Positions 52,601 through 64,000 of a DNA stretch of 64,000 bases are shown here, piece by piece. A model generated the notes under the pieces. It did no database searches and was not told the DNA's origin. It saw nothing but the letters and a program-made list of their open reading frames with translations. The translations under genes and the position numbers were made by a program. Source of the stretch: Datnioides undecimradiatus (lineage: Eukaryota > Chordata > Actinopteri > Lobotiformes > Datnioididae); NCBI GenBank assembly GCA_008933995.1, contig WARS01000981.1, positions 2,046,001 to 2,110,000 on the forward strand, given 5' to 3'. Within the stretch, counting starts at the first letter, position 1. Each line of letters begins with the position of its first letter.

Positions 52601-54797
52601 TTTACACTTGCAACTAACAAGACTTTCACATGCTTATCTATATTTATTACATTTAAAGATTCCATCTACACACTAATGTTACAAAGTAATATATCACATC
52701 TTTCATTGTTCATATCTCTGTAGTTGTGCTGAAGGAGCATATCACAAGACGTGACGGTTACATTTGAGTAAAAAATATAATAAACACAGCTGTGAGAACA
52801 AAACCTTCTGCTCATGAGATGTTTGACTCGAACAAGAAATGATTCAAATTCTCTGTGTCCTGATTAATTTGTTTCTGTGTGATGTCTCAGTTCTCAATGA
52901 CTCCATCTGTTTGGGCAGAGTGAATGTTATTTAGGTGCTTCTCTGTTACTGTGCACTATCCCTCATGCCTCTAGGAGAGCGTTCTCTGCTGCTGGGCTCT
53001 GTGCGGTGGTGTGTGGTTTTATGTTATTTTCCAGTTTCACTCTTTCATGCTGAATGTCAGGTATAATACGAATATCTCTGTGTCATCTGTGCGCATGTGA
53101 TGTATGGTGATATGCTCTTGCCCTGGGACACACTGGCTATCTATAAATTGTTTACTGATTTCTTGTGGATTAGGTGAGTGTAACAAACATTTTAATGTGA
53201 ATGCAGCATCTGTTTCATTTATGTGCATTGGTCAGATGTTATGATGCAGATTCTGTAAGTTCTGTTAGCTTTCTGACCTTTTTAGTGTAAGTGTAAGTTC
53301 ATGTAAGTTTAAGTTCTGGGGATCAACTTGAGAATTTTGATTTAAATTTAAGCAAAAAAAAAAGTGTGTATATATATTCATTGTTGGAGCTTCTTTTCCT
53401 CTTGAGAGACTCAAAACTGATATGAGTCAATGTTAAATGCATGTATTTCCTTTAAGGATAGGAATCCCCCCCACTCTAGTTTTACATGGGGCTGCAAATA
53501 GACTCCCAAAAAACATTCAGTGAGAAATTCCCTTGGTAAAGATTTTTTTTCTTTAGTGGCTTGAGGCACAATAGTGGTAGTGGTGTTTACGTCAGTCACA
53601 CAGGAGCTTTGGAGCTCCAAGTTCCCAGTTCAGCTGGGACAGCTGACTGGACCACTGGTTTCATGGCTAGCTGGGCTAACTCAGCTAACTGCCTAACTGC
53701 AGCCACAATCAGCAGCAGTTAGCAGCTACTCCAGCATCAGGTAAAGCTATCTGAATTTCTGAAAACTCCACAAATCACAGAGAGCTGAAGCAAAGCAGCT
53801 GGTGGAGCACAGAGGGAAAACCAAAAAACACTGTCTTCATAAAATATGATTCCAACCAATGTCCACTTCAGACCGCTTTGGTGTAAACACGGATTGCACT
53901 CCAAAATTGTGAAGCTGCCATGTTCAAACAAATACTAATTTTTACATAATGTTACCATAAGGAATTATTTGTTGACTCATTCATTGTTAACTCATGGTAA
54001 AGCCATGGATATAATGGCAAACACCATGTTTGGTTTACAGGTCTCCACCACCACCTGATCCACCTCACCATCATCAGTTCACAGTTCTGCTCAGCTCTTC
54101 ATGATGTTCTGACCCCAAAGTTGATCATCAAGGTTTGAACTAAGGGTTAGGGTGCACTTTTTATGTTTATGACCAACAAAAGAGAGAATCCATCAAATCA
54201 GAGACTTCAGATACGAGAAACAATTGTTCAACAATTGCATGTACACGCTTCTCAAACAGTCAGAGCCCTCCTCTCAGCGACACACAGTCCCTTACAGGTG
54301 GTCCCTTCATTCTACTGGGGGAACTCTTACTAGCTGGGGGCTAATGACTGAACCTCCACACACACTCGACTCCAGAAAAGAAGAGTCCGACTCCTCCTCA
54401 GGAATTTAGTTTCATATCCAATTTTGTGTGGAGTGGTGAAACCAACTATTCCCCACTGCCCATCCCTGCAGGTGGTGGGCCTACAAGGTGGCCACCCCAG
54501 GGTTCAGGACCATAACTGTGTAATCACAACATTCCCAGTACCAGGGCTTTTACTGCATGTTGTCCTCTACCTCTCTGCTTGTTCCTATTGGTTCTCTCCT
54601 GCGACAATAAGCTACACTTCAAAATATACAGTGCAAAAAGTAAGAACAATGTAAAATTCATTTAATCAAAGGATAATTTACCTGAATCATATCAATCAAT
54701 GGATATAGTTTCATTTGTCCAGTGTAGGTGAGAAAGTTGTGGTAGTTGTAACACACAGTCAAAGAGACACAAACACGCACAGGCACACAGAGGGTGA
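49621..54797. other. Gene-free interval between riox2 and sim2
   Basis: About 5 kb between divergently transcribed riox2 and sim2. AT-rich, no recognised coding region; the short open frames look random. An exon-like segment at 51,330-51,420 was considered and rejected. A probable repeat lies at 53.4-53.9 kb. Given the developmental gene on its right, part of it may be regulatory, but I see no specific motif to support that. Confidence 0.5.
53400..53940. repeat. Possible teleost interspersed repeat
   Basis: The segment has the iterated 'ggctaactcagctaactgcc' / 'agcagcagttagcagctact' style and the phrase 'aatgtccacttcagaccgct' with 'ttggtgtaaacacggattgc', which I associate with a fish repeat. 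There is only one copy in the window, so this rests on memory. Confidence 0.35.
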
Positions 54798-54831
54798 GCG
54801 AGAGAGAGAGGGAGAGAGAGAGAGAGAGAGG
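54798..54831. repeat. GA microsatellite
   Basis: An interrupted GA run about 550 bp upstream of the sim2 start codon. Confidence 0.92.
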
Positions 54832-55376
54832 GGTCTGGTCAGAGAAGGTTTCACACCCGTTCAGTCTTCTGCTGCCCTGCTCTCCTCACTGGCTAACAAC
54901 ACTATTCATCTCTGTTAGTGTCCTCCTGATTTTGCCCTCTTCGCACGGGACTGTCGATGTGCAGGGAACCTGGATGTCTGGATGGGAGGGAAAGTGACAG
55001 CACCGTGAAAGCGCCTGAAAGCGGACGTGGCGATCCGCAGCGGGGTTTCTGCAACTTTGTCGGCTGTTGAACAGGTGAAGCTGGAGAGTTGAGCAGATCG
55101 TCAACGCGGACGGTTCGGACATGTGTATGATCCTGTTGTCGGAGTGCGTTTGGCGGCTGATGGGATAAACCAAACGCAAGTCGTCTGATCTGCTCTTTAG
55201 ATTCACACATTAGATTGATTTTACTTCTCAAACAGCGATCTGGACTGTAGTGATGTTACAGGGGGATCTCTCATCTGTCGGTGATCTATCCTGCCTGTAG
55301 CTGTTTGTTACATATGGGAAAAGGCTCAGCGGGGACCTGCTTTTACACAAGAATCATTTATGTGAAACTTGCAGAC
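54832..55376 (+). promoter_or_regulatory. sim2: sim2 promoter and 5' leader
   Basis: The sequence before the sim2 ATG is richer in CpG than the flanks (for example 'gtcaacgcggacggttcgga'). An ATG at 55314 lies in frame 63 nt upstream of the conserved start with no stop between. Transcription start not determined. Confidence 0.5.
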
Positions 55377-58300
55377 ATGAAGGAAAAATGCAAAAACGCG
55401 GCCAAGACGCGGAGAGAGAAAGAGAACGGAGAGTTTTACGAGCTGGCCAAGCTGCTGCCTCTGCCGGCCGCCATCACCTCCCAGCTGGACAAGGCCTCCA
55501 TCATCCGACTGACCAGCAGCTACCTCAAGATGAGAGCGGTCTTCCCCGACGGTAGGCACCGTGAGGCAGCAGCCAGGGAGGCACGGACAGGGACTGAGAC
55601 TGTTAACATCCACATTTCAAACATCACATTTGAGACTAGGAGGACAGGGGGCACCGAGAACACGCTATTCACTGACAATGACTGTTGAAATGCAGTGCAA
55701 TGCACTCACACGCACATTCGTCAAAAACATATTACATATTTTATTTACTGCATAAACCATATTTTAGGCTTTAATTTAGTCTACAGACAGGAGTCACTTC
55801 ATAGTTAGGTCTTTAATAAACTAGGCCTATTCTCAAATCAAAGACCATCGCTATTGTTATTAGTCAGATTTGTATGAAAATAGATCACAACTGAAATACT
55901 AGATAATTTAATTTTATAAATAACGTATGAAAAGTAGAAAAAAAACGTTTATTGAATTTTGTTATTTGATATATGCCGCAATACAATGTTAAAATACAAG
56001 AAAAGCTTTTGGTCTGAGATGTGTAGAACCCTAACCGCTCAGCCGCCGAGGAGAGGAGTTCATTGAGAACGGACGGGCGGGAGTCTGAGCGCCGTTCACC
56101 GACACCGGTACGTTTTCACCTAAAACTGTGTGTGGAGACGAGTCAGAGTCAAAATGTGGACCGTGAGGAAATAGATCCAAACAGCTTCCGTACATTCTTA
56201 TAACGCTTAATTTGAATGGGGGTAAGTGACTGGAATTACTCTAAATATCCAATAAACCATTTTCTAATAGACCCGCTGTCCACGGGAATAATAAGTGAGG
56301 CGCTTATATTAATAACTGAAATAATATAATTAATAATAAACAACCCAGTAACCTCTGTGTTGTTCTTATTAATAGATTTTAAATGAGGCCAAATGATTTA
56401 TTAGCCATTTATAAAGCCATGAACTCTGGGTAATGTACCTGTTTTTACAGTACAGCGTTAAACAGCATAGATTAAATTAATAAGGTTTAAAATAAAGTTT
56501 TAAAAAGCTGAAGTTAAAACATTAAAATGTAATTGGTAATTATAATCTTTCCTCAAAGAGCTAGTTGATACAAATGCTCCTAAATAGACCTATTCAAATA
56601 ATAATAATTATTGTAATTATAATAAAAAATGCAATAATAAAGCTTTCTTTCATTTATTTTAATTTGTTTAAGAAGGTTATTCTGGTTTTATCCATGCCAG
56701 TTAATTCTCCCCGCAGTAGCTGAGACAGGGTCTTGAAGTTTGCGCTTTCATTCGGTCATGATGTGCCAGCTGCTCCGCTAATTTTGCAAATTGGGGTCTC
56801 ATCGAAGTTCTGAGGTTGTTTTCCCACTCTGATTAAAAGCCGATGTCTCATTTAAACACCTCACTCATTCATCAAGGTGAATTATTTCATTAGGCCGCGT
56901 ACAGCCCAGTCGGGGCAGGTTAGAGGGCATGAAAACAGAGCCTTTCCTCTCTGTCATCACTCATAAAGTCAGACTCGACTCGCGGCCTTTCATGGCCCGG
57001 CCACCCGTGGCAGCGAAGCCGTCAATGCCACCTCTTTGTCGCCTCAGCTACACCAGGCCTGTGCATGTCTCCACTTCATTAGCCAGTGATTTCTCGGTGC
57101 TCAACGGGAAACATCTGATCCGATCGCGTGTTTTAAAAATCCAGAACGTCTTGGAGTCATTTTGTGATTTTGTAGCGCTCCAGGACGCAGAGCCACAGGG
57201 TGCGAGACAGGCGGATCAGTGAGACAGGCTTTGGGCCTGTGTAGAGTTATCATCCTCGTCCTCATTTACCAACACAAACTGATGGAGGACTGAACACCAC
57301 CCATGTAGATTACAGTGCAGGCCAATGGACTTAGAGTTATAGAGGCGCGTAAGACCACTTAATATAATGCTTTTATGACCGCGCCATCTGTTTCAATGCA
57401 CTGTAGACCTATGTGTTACTGTGTCACTGTAAATATAGACATGAATATCAGACAGGATCAGACGCAAGTCACACATTTCCGTTATCCTCCTGCTGCGCAT
57501 GGCAGCATTAAAGTGGATCAAGCTTCAAGACGCCTCGAATCAATTTACCGACAATCTGTTTCCGGTGTTGATCCAGGACTTTCCTCAGGTTGGACAGTGA
57601 CACGTTAACTGGGCAGCAGCAGGCTGCAGGTGAACACATTCCCATGCTTGAAAAGTAGGTGATAAACATGAAAAGTAGCTGTTATCAGGGGCGCGGAGGC
57701 CAGTGAGAGGCGGACAGGCCTGATTCACAGTGGCGGGACTGTTGTCTTCTGCAGCTTTACCTCGGCTGCTCAAACATCTAATTGCTGCTTGATTGCTCAC
57801 GCGCTCTCTAAATAAAATAATAAACAAACACAAAATACAGACCAAACAAACATTTATTAAGCTCAGAAATGTGGACTACACTACCTAACCGAATGGACGG
57901 CCCGCAGCATGTTTTACTGCTGATTTCCTATTTATTTTGATGCCGGTGTTACAGTTGAGACTTTTGCTATTTTGGGTTTTGGGTTATTGTGGGAAAAAGG
58001 AAAGGAAATACATTTTAACTCTCATCTTTATTCAACTGTAAAGGAGAAACATTCAAGTTAGTTTAATATTAAAAACAGTCTAAATAATAATTCCTCTATT
58101 GGGGGAAATTTGCAGAAACTGATTGTTTGAGTTCAGTCTCCCAACAAGCAAAACATAAACACAGCAAAAACCAATATGCAATATATAATATAAATATCTA
58201 AATAAAACAGCATGTGTATGATATTATTGGATGATACTGACTTAAACAGTGTATTAGTACATTCAGAGACGGTACTGGTGCTTTAGCTCAGTGTTTTTAC

Positions 58301-61300
58301 CCAGCTATTTGTTACTTTCACAGTCAAAGGTTTTGCATTAGAACACATTGGGCCCGCTGAAAATATGTATTGTTGCAATGAAAATTATCCATCACTCTGA
58401 TGAATAGTTAGACCTGAACTTGCTCCACCGCTCCTCCTGCTCCATCACCCTGAACATGATACAAAATTACAATTGATGTGAGAAGCAGAGTTGATTCTTC
58501 AGACCGACCTGCTGAGTGGAACCATTGTTCCGCAGTCCTGACAGGCTGTTAGCATCAGTGTCTGAATGACGTACTTTAGACGCAAGCTTCCCAGAATTCA
58601 GATTCTGCCTTTCTTAAAGCTCAGAGCACTTTTTAATTTCATGGATGCAAACGTGTGTTTATTTTCAACTGAAAGGTTTTGTAAGTAGTTGACAAGCTCA
58701 GCCATTTGTCAAGGATAATCTGATAATAATGCATCGTGTGATATGTCACGCAGACTGTATTTATATAGCACTGTTCAAGCCTTCTGACCACTCAAAGCTC
58801 TTTTCACTACATATCAGTATTCACCCTTTTAACACAGCAATGGCAGGCTGCTGCATGTCAGAGGGGGACTTAGCATTCATACACATTCATACAGTGATAG
58901 GGCTGCTTGGGGTTCAGTGCCTTTCCCAAGGACACTGTGACAGGCAGTGCAGAAGCCAATCCACTGATGAGACAGCCCACTCTACCTCTGAGCCACAGTA
59001 TATTAACTAACTAAGCGTATATTAATTTTTGATCATTGTGACCGTGTTCAATGTGTTTCATCATTCCTTTCTTGGAAAATGATTACGTGAGACTCACACA
59101 TCCAGTCCGGAGCAGCTGATTGTATTCCGTGATATTAAGGGAAGACTTCAATTCCAGTGATGATAGAACAGAAACAAAATGTTTTTGACACTATGAAGTC
59201 AAGGACAGCAAATTGTACTAATTTTAAAAACACTGCTGACAATCTCATAATCAAAACTAATCGCTGAGAACAAGCTGTGCCCTGCTAGCTTGACAGCTGG
59301 GTATTTGATTTATGTAGAGCAGCACAGCACACACAGGGGTCTCTGAAAGTCAGCATGTATCATGGAAAAATATATATTAACTGTGTAAAGCACTAACATA
59401 GTAGCTTCCTGGTTGGGTGGTGACAGAGCGCTGTGTTTCCTCTGTTACCCATACGTTCATATAAATATTTATTTTTACCGTTGCAATTAACATACATTAG
59501 ATAATTTATTTTACAGATCTGTTGGTCTCTGATTTATGGAATAATAATGTCCTTGTCCTGTTGCACTTTTGGCCATATGTGTCCACTCTCATGCAAGGGC
59601 AGCACATGTAAAAAAGTAGCACAGACTGATTCCTAATGAGGAAACGGGCCAGAGCCTAGTTCATCTAGCAATTACACATACACTGGATGATTCACACAAC
59701 AGTAAATTAAGTTTTGAATCAAATGTCAGAGCAATCCATCCAGAATTTTTTGAGACATATTCAAAGCCACAAATGAACCACATAACCCATAGAGTCACAA
59801 TGGCTTCATTATGGAAAGTATGGCAGGTTGAAATATAGCAGAGTTTTCCCATCTGAACCAGTTACTGCTTTAAGTTTCCATGCCGGGTCTGCAGGTAGAC
59901 TCTACTGATCACTCATTAAAACATCTGGCTGTTCTGTTTGTGACCCACACTCATGGCAATGTTTAATAAGAGAGTCACAGCTAGAGACAGGAGATATAAC
60001 TAGATTAGCGAGTTACATGCAAATATTCATGTACACACATCGGATTGTAGTCAGGATACAGAGCATGTTCGTGTGCAGTTGCACACTCACCCTCAGAGTG
60101 ATAATAAAGGAAAAATGATAACATTTGTGATGATCTATGCCCTAAAATGACCGTAAAACTAATGATGTGAGGAGTGTTTAATTAGTACTGGCTAAAGCTG
60201 TGAAAGCAAATGTGTGCTCTACGATAACTGCTGTCAAAACAGACAAAATGACAGGATGAAAGGTGGAGTCAACAAGACTTTACAGATGAAGGAAATCAGG
60301 TTTCTTCTGTTGTTGATCATGTCCTAATAGGTGTCGGTCCTTGGGCACTAAAATAGACAGAATGGCGCTACTATGACAACACATGAGGTGGTCCTGACTG
60401 CCTCTGTGGCCCTCTCACCATGAGGCTGCACTGGCATTTCATCTATTTTCAAAACTGGAGTCAGATAGTGGAATTTAAAGAAGCACGAAAACATTTAAAT
60501 GTTTGATTTCTTTGTCTCTACAGTAACACTGGTGCCATTCTAACTTCTTGTTGCATTAAATTTGTTAGTTGCCACAAAATTAACCTGCACATTCGATGTA
60601 AAAGCTAATGATTCTATCACCTGCAGTGATAGAGACACTGACCATCTCACTGTATCTGTTTCTCTCTGTAGGTCTGGGTGATGGCTGGGGTCAGTCAACT
60701 CGGTTCAGTCCTCTGGACAGCATGGCTAAAGAAGTGGGTTCCCACCTTTTACAAGTCAGTACAGGAAACAGCAAACACTGGCACTGTAGTATCCTCTTCC
60801 ATACTCTGCTGTTGTAGTTTTGCTATTCTGTGGGGCGACCATGCTATGATCTGCTGCATGATAGTGCTGCACAGTACCAAAGATGGTACTGTATGCTCTG
60901 CTGTTTCATATTTTGGTTTGCTTTGTTTCATTCCAACAACTTCCAAACGCTGCACTTAAATTTGAATTTTTCTTTTACCATACATCAGTATGCTTTGTCA
61001 TTATTCTATCCTGAATAGAACTGCTATATTTACTATTAACTAATATTAGTAATACAGTACAGACAGCAAGTGATGAGCAATTGATGTTTTTAAGATGATC
61101 TTTTGCTGTGTGTTTCAAGACGTTACAGCTTTAATTGTAGCTGATTTTAACAGGAGGACCGATGAATCAGCAGTACCATCTCTTAAAATTACAGGGACCT
61201 AACAACCTGCAATATGGGTCTGTCCAGAACCTGGACTTGTATGAACTTTATGAAGTTTGTTACCAGGTTCGTCGTTGCTTTCCCCGCTGTATTTTAATTG

Positions 61301-62989
61301 AAAAGGCAGTAGAAGAGCAGCTGATATTGTTACCAACTATATTTCCAATTTATCTACCACAGTCACCCGTACTACTCTGACATGACCAGCTCAGTTACAG
61401 CTGCTGTGGTAAATGTGTGTCTCATCAGTTTTAAAAAGCTACAGGAGTCTGCTTTGTTTCTATCATTCTCTGGCTCTTGATACTCCTGCCCCTCCTTTGA
61501 CACAGCTTCATATAAATTTGCGTATGTTAATGCAAACTTCTATATGCACCTAATTATTATTAAATACTGATAGCACCAACAAGGAGCGTGGCTAGTTAGA
61601 TCCGTGGCATGCTCAAACCAGCCATGAGAGGACATAAGAATGTGCAGCTATGAGGTACAATATGTGGTCTAGTTAAGACTTTCCATCTTGCCTGGTTTAG
61701 AGCTCTGCTTGTCTTTCAGATTCCTCTGTTTATAAATGGTCCGTATGGAACGCAGGCATATATTCGTCCCAACTTTGAATCATTTGCTCACATGAAATAA
61801 CATTAAAAGTTTGTTTTACACATTAATCAGCTGTACCCTCAGATTAAAAAATATTCTTGCACACATGTTTAATTCTTAAATGAGATGTGCTGCCATACAA
61901 GCTGCTGGTTTAGGTTACTGACACTTTACTCCAGCATATGTTTTACCATGTCTTTGACAGATGATCTTCATATGCAGCTAATTTCCTTTGAATATGTAGC
62001 AAAACATGTTTTGTGGTGATGAAAAGGCACTTGAATTATACATCAGGCACATTAGAATTATGTACAGATGCAAATGTTCACTCACTGTATTTTTCAGTTT
62101 AAGAAATCTGCTCAAGACTTGTCACCATTACAATTCACCAAAATCTGGAATTTAAAAAAACAAAACATTTGTAGATCAAATTGAAAAAGTTTCTTATGCT
62201 GCCATGCTTCAGAAAGAAAGGCGAGTGTGTTCACTGCAGTTAAAAGTAAACAAGTTCCTCTTGCTGCAATTACCTCTCACGGCATGCACTGGTGAAAAGT
62301 GAGGAGCGTAAGTGGGAGGAAATTGAAATGAACTGACGATTATGCACCAAATGTCCGTCACATTAATCTGTTATTTCCTAAATATTTTATTTTGCAATGG
62401 CAACTAAATAATAAGATCTTACTTTTATTAGGATTTTTGTAATATTCACTTTTAACCAGTTCTTTTACAGTTGAAAATAAAAAAACATTTACGCCTACAT
62501 GTTTATCCTGGCTGCAGAAATACAGTGTTATAGGAGGCAGAGCTGAGAACGCTCAAAGAAATGAAACCATCCATTCTTACATCATATGAACAAAAGTATC
62601 AGTAACATTACTAACGTGTGTTTAACAGTAAGTGCTATGTTACTGCTCCCTCAGACTCTGGATGGCTTTGTGTTTGTTGTGGCCTCCGATGGCAAAATCA
62701 TGTACATCTCTGAAACAGCATCAGTCCACCTCGGCCTGTCCCAGGTAAGATGCCCCCTCACCCGAGCATATCACACAGAATGCATGCATGCAGCTTGGGT
62801 TGCTAGTTAGTTGTTGTGTGACTCATCACTACACAACCCAGCACATTCAGAAGCGCATGCTGGAAATGTGTGTGCTGCAGGTGGAGCTAACAGGGAACAG
62901 CATATTCGAGTACATTCACCCATCGGACCATGATGAGATGACAGCGGTGCTGGGTCTTTGCCAGTCCCCCCACCATCACTTCTCCCCAG
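55377..62989 (+). CDS. sim2: Single-minded homolog 2, bHLH-PAS transcription factor (5' part)
   Basis: Four coding exons: 55377..55551, 60672..60754, 62655..62744 and 62881..62989, with in-frame canonical junctions. They encode the bHLH ([55 protein letters not shown]), a linker ([20 protein letters not shown]) and the start of PAS-A ([53 protein letters not shown]). NAAK, NGEF, MRAVFP and VVASDGK match SIM2 rather than SIM1 (NAAR, NSEF, MRVVFP, VVAPDGK). SIM2 dimerises with ARNT and acts in midline, forebrain and muscle development, often as a repressor. The fourth exon ends [13 protein letters not shown], diverging from mammalian HHHLLQ. The next exon (EYEIERSFFLRM) is not present before the right edge. 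The first intron is 5.1 kb. Confidence 0.96.
56700..57235 (+). promoter_or_regulatory. sim2: Candidate conserved non-coding element in sim2 intron 1
   Basis: This stretch differs from the AT-rich intron around it: higher GC, more CpG, no microsatellites or repeat similarity, and homeodomain/POU-like words such as 'gctaattttgcaaattgg' and 'cttcattagccag'. A 97-codon open frame (56,929-57,222) shows no protein features. An enhancer is an inference from position in a developmental regulator. Confidence 0.35.
58738..59005 (+). repeat. Teleost SINE-like interspersed repeat, copy 2
   Basis: Same element as 15,846-16,115, same orientation: 'tatttatatagcactgttca' at the start, 'cactacatatcagtattcac', 'cttggggttcagtgc', 'cccaaggacac' and 'ctctacctctgagccac' at the end. 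It lies in sim2 intron 1. Confidence 0.75.
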
Positions 62990-64000
62990 GTACTCTAACA
63001 CCTTCACCTTCCAGGCTCTCGCACATGTCAGGATATATCCCACACACTTTCAATGATCAAGTAGTATATTTATTTCATTCAAATGATTTATTTTTGTCTA
63101 TTTTATTGAAATAGTTTATTTATCTCAGCAGAATAGATTACCCATATTTAATCCAGCTTATCATAAAGACATGCTTTGTTCCCTGGTTAATGCAAAACAA
63201 ACTATGATGTGTGTACCTCACTAGAATTGTACATAATGTACTTCATACTCACTATTCTGCTGCTCCCTGAAGACTGTAAAGTGTTGTCAAAACGCTCTAA
63301 ATAAGCATGCAGCCTATTTGGCAAAAAGTGTAATTATCATTATGCGGTATTATTGTTATGTAGAGAAGCACAGAGCAGCTGATGATGAACATACCTCTGC
63401 TGTATGCTGACAGAGATAATGTTGTTTTGATCCGGGCTTTACTCGCAGCAGAATTACACATTCCATATTGTTTTTGTTTATTAGTTTGATTTTGTACTGC
63501 AGTGTAGCAAATTGCTTTGTTATTGTTCTTGCTATTTCCACAGCTAGCTACTGCTAATGAAAACAAACAGCTTCATTGGAGAGAAGTCCCCACTATGTCT
63601 GATTGACCTTTTTGGTCAGTGAAGTGCTGAACACGCAGGCTCTGTTGGTCGGCTCCTCTCCATAAAACAATGCCAAACATTACCGTGCCAGTTAATTACA
63701 GCTGAAGTGTTTCTCCTTACTGGGATGAATAACAGCTTTTAGGGCTTTTTAGATGACGGGTCTGTCAAGTTTAAGGGGATTGCATCATAGTGAAAATCAC
63801 TGGTGTATAATGAATGAGTGAAAAAACAATGTTATTGGATTATTAATCAGAGCGGGTGTGTGTCCGCGGGGTATGTTTGACATATTTTGAAATTTTTTGG
63901 GACTGTTTTTTGCCACGAACCTGAAAAAATTACAAAAGGACATGAGTTTCTGCTCCCTGATTATCCAACCTCAGAAGATGGAACCCAGACTCCATGCTTG
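62990..64000 (+). other. sim2: sim2 intron 4, cut by the right edge
   Basis: Begins at the donor CCCCAG|GTACTC. I found no sequence encoding the next expected SIM2 residues, so the intron extends past the window. No repeat or RNA gene seen. Confidence 0.7.

Noticed and set aside
59690-59840. Further copy of the repeat at 31.5-31.87 kb ('gcaatccatccag' with 'gagacatattcaaagccac')
   Set aside because: Only one short block resembles the element; too little to call.

Overview
The window looks like nuclear DNA from a percomorph-type teleost fish. It has vertebrate multi-exon genes with GT-AG introns, abundant CA/GT, TCTA and GA microsatellites, and several interspersed-repeat families typical of teleost genomes. 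All identifications come from reading the sequence and from remembered protein families; no database was searched.

Layout. 1-12.4 kb: the 5' end of cblb (E3 ubiquitin ligase) on the minus strand, with two coding exons, a long intron running off the left edge and a likely untranslated first exon. 12.5-17.4 kb: a mostly non-coding interval with one SINE-like repeat and one convincing but orphan minus-strand exon (36 codons). 17.4-28.6 kb: a giant coiled-coil gene on the plus strand, opposite to its neighbours. It has a short 5' untranslated exon, a 609-codon exon and a single terminal exon of about 6.9 kb, giving about 2,900 residues. The terminal exon holds an array of 126-bp units (42 residues, exactly six heptads) in a higher-order arrangement. 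Single-base indels break the frame inside the array, although the flanking coding sequence is clean. 32.6-36.5 kb: ska2 (kinetochore), complete, minus strand. 37.9-41.8 kb: tiprl (PP2A-family phosphatase regulator), complete, minus strand, with two GC-AG introns. 45.0-49.0 kb: riox2/mina53 (ribosomal oxygenase), complete, minus strand, nine coding exons with the Fe-binding HxD...H triad intact. 49-54.8 kb: no gene seen. 55.4-63.0 kb: the first four coding exons of sim2 (bHLH-PAS transcription factor), plus strand; the gene continues past the right edge.

The genes do not form one pathway: ubiquitin ligase, kinetochore subunit, phosphatase regulator, ribosomal hydroxylase and developmental transcription factor are conserved single-copy neighbours. 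The unusual element is the giant coiled-coil gene. I cannot place it in a named family. It has a six-heptad repeat array, QT-type motifs near its C terminus that resemble dynein-light-chain sites, and an end that reads as a dense cysteine cluster in its own frame and as a hydrophobic, tail-anchor-like segment in the next frame.
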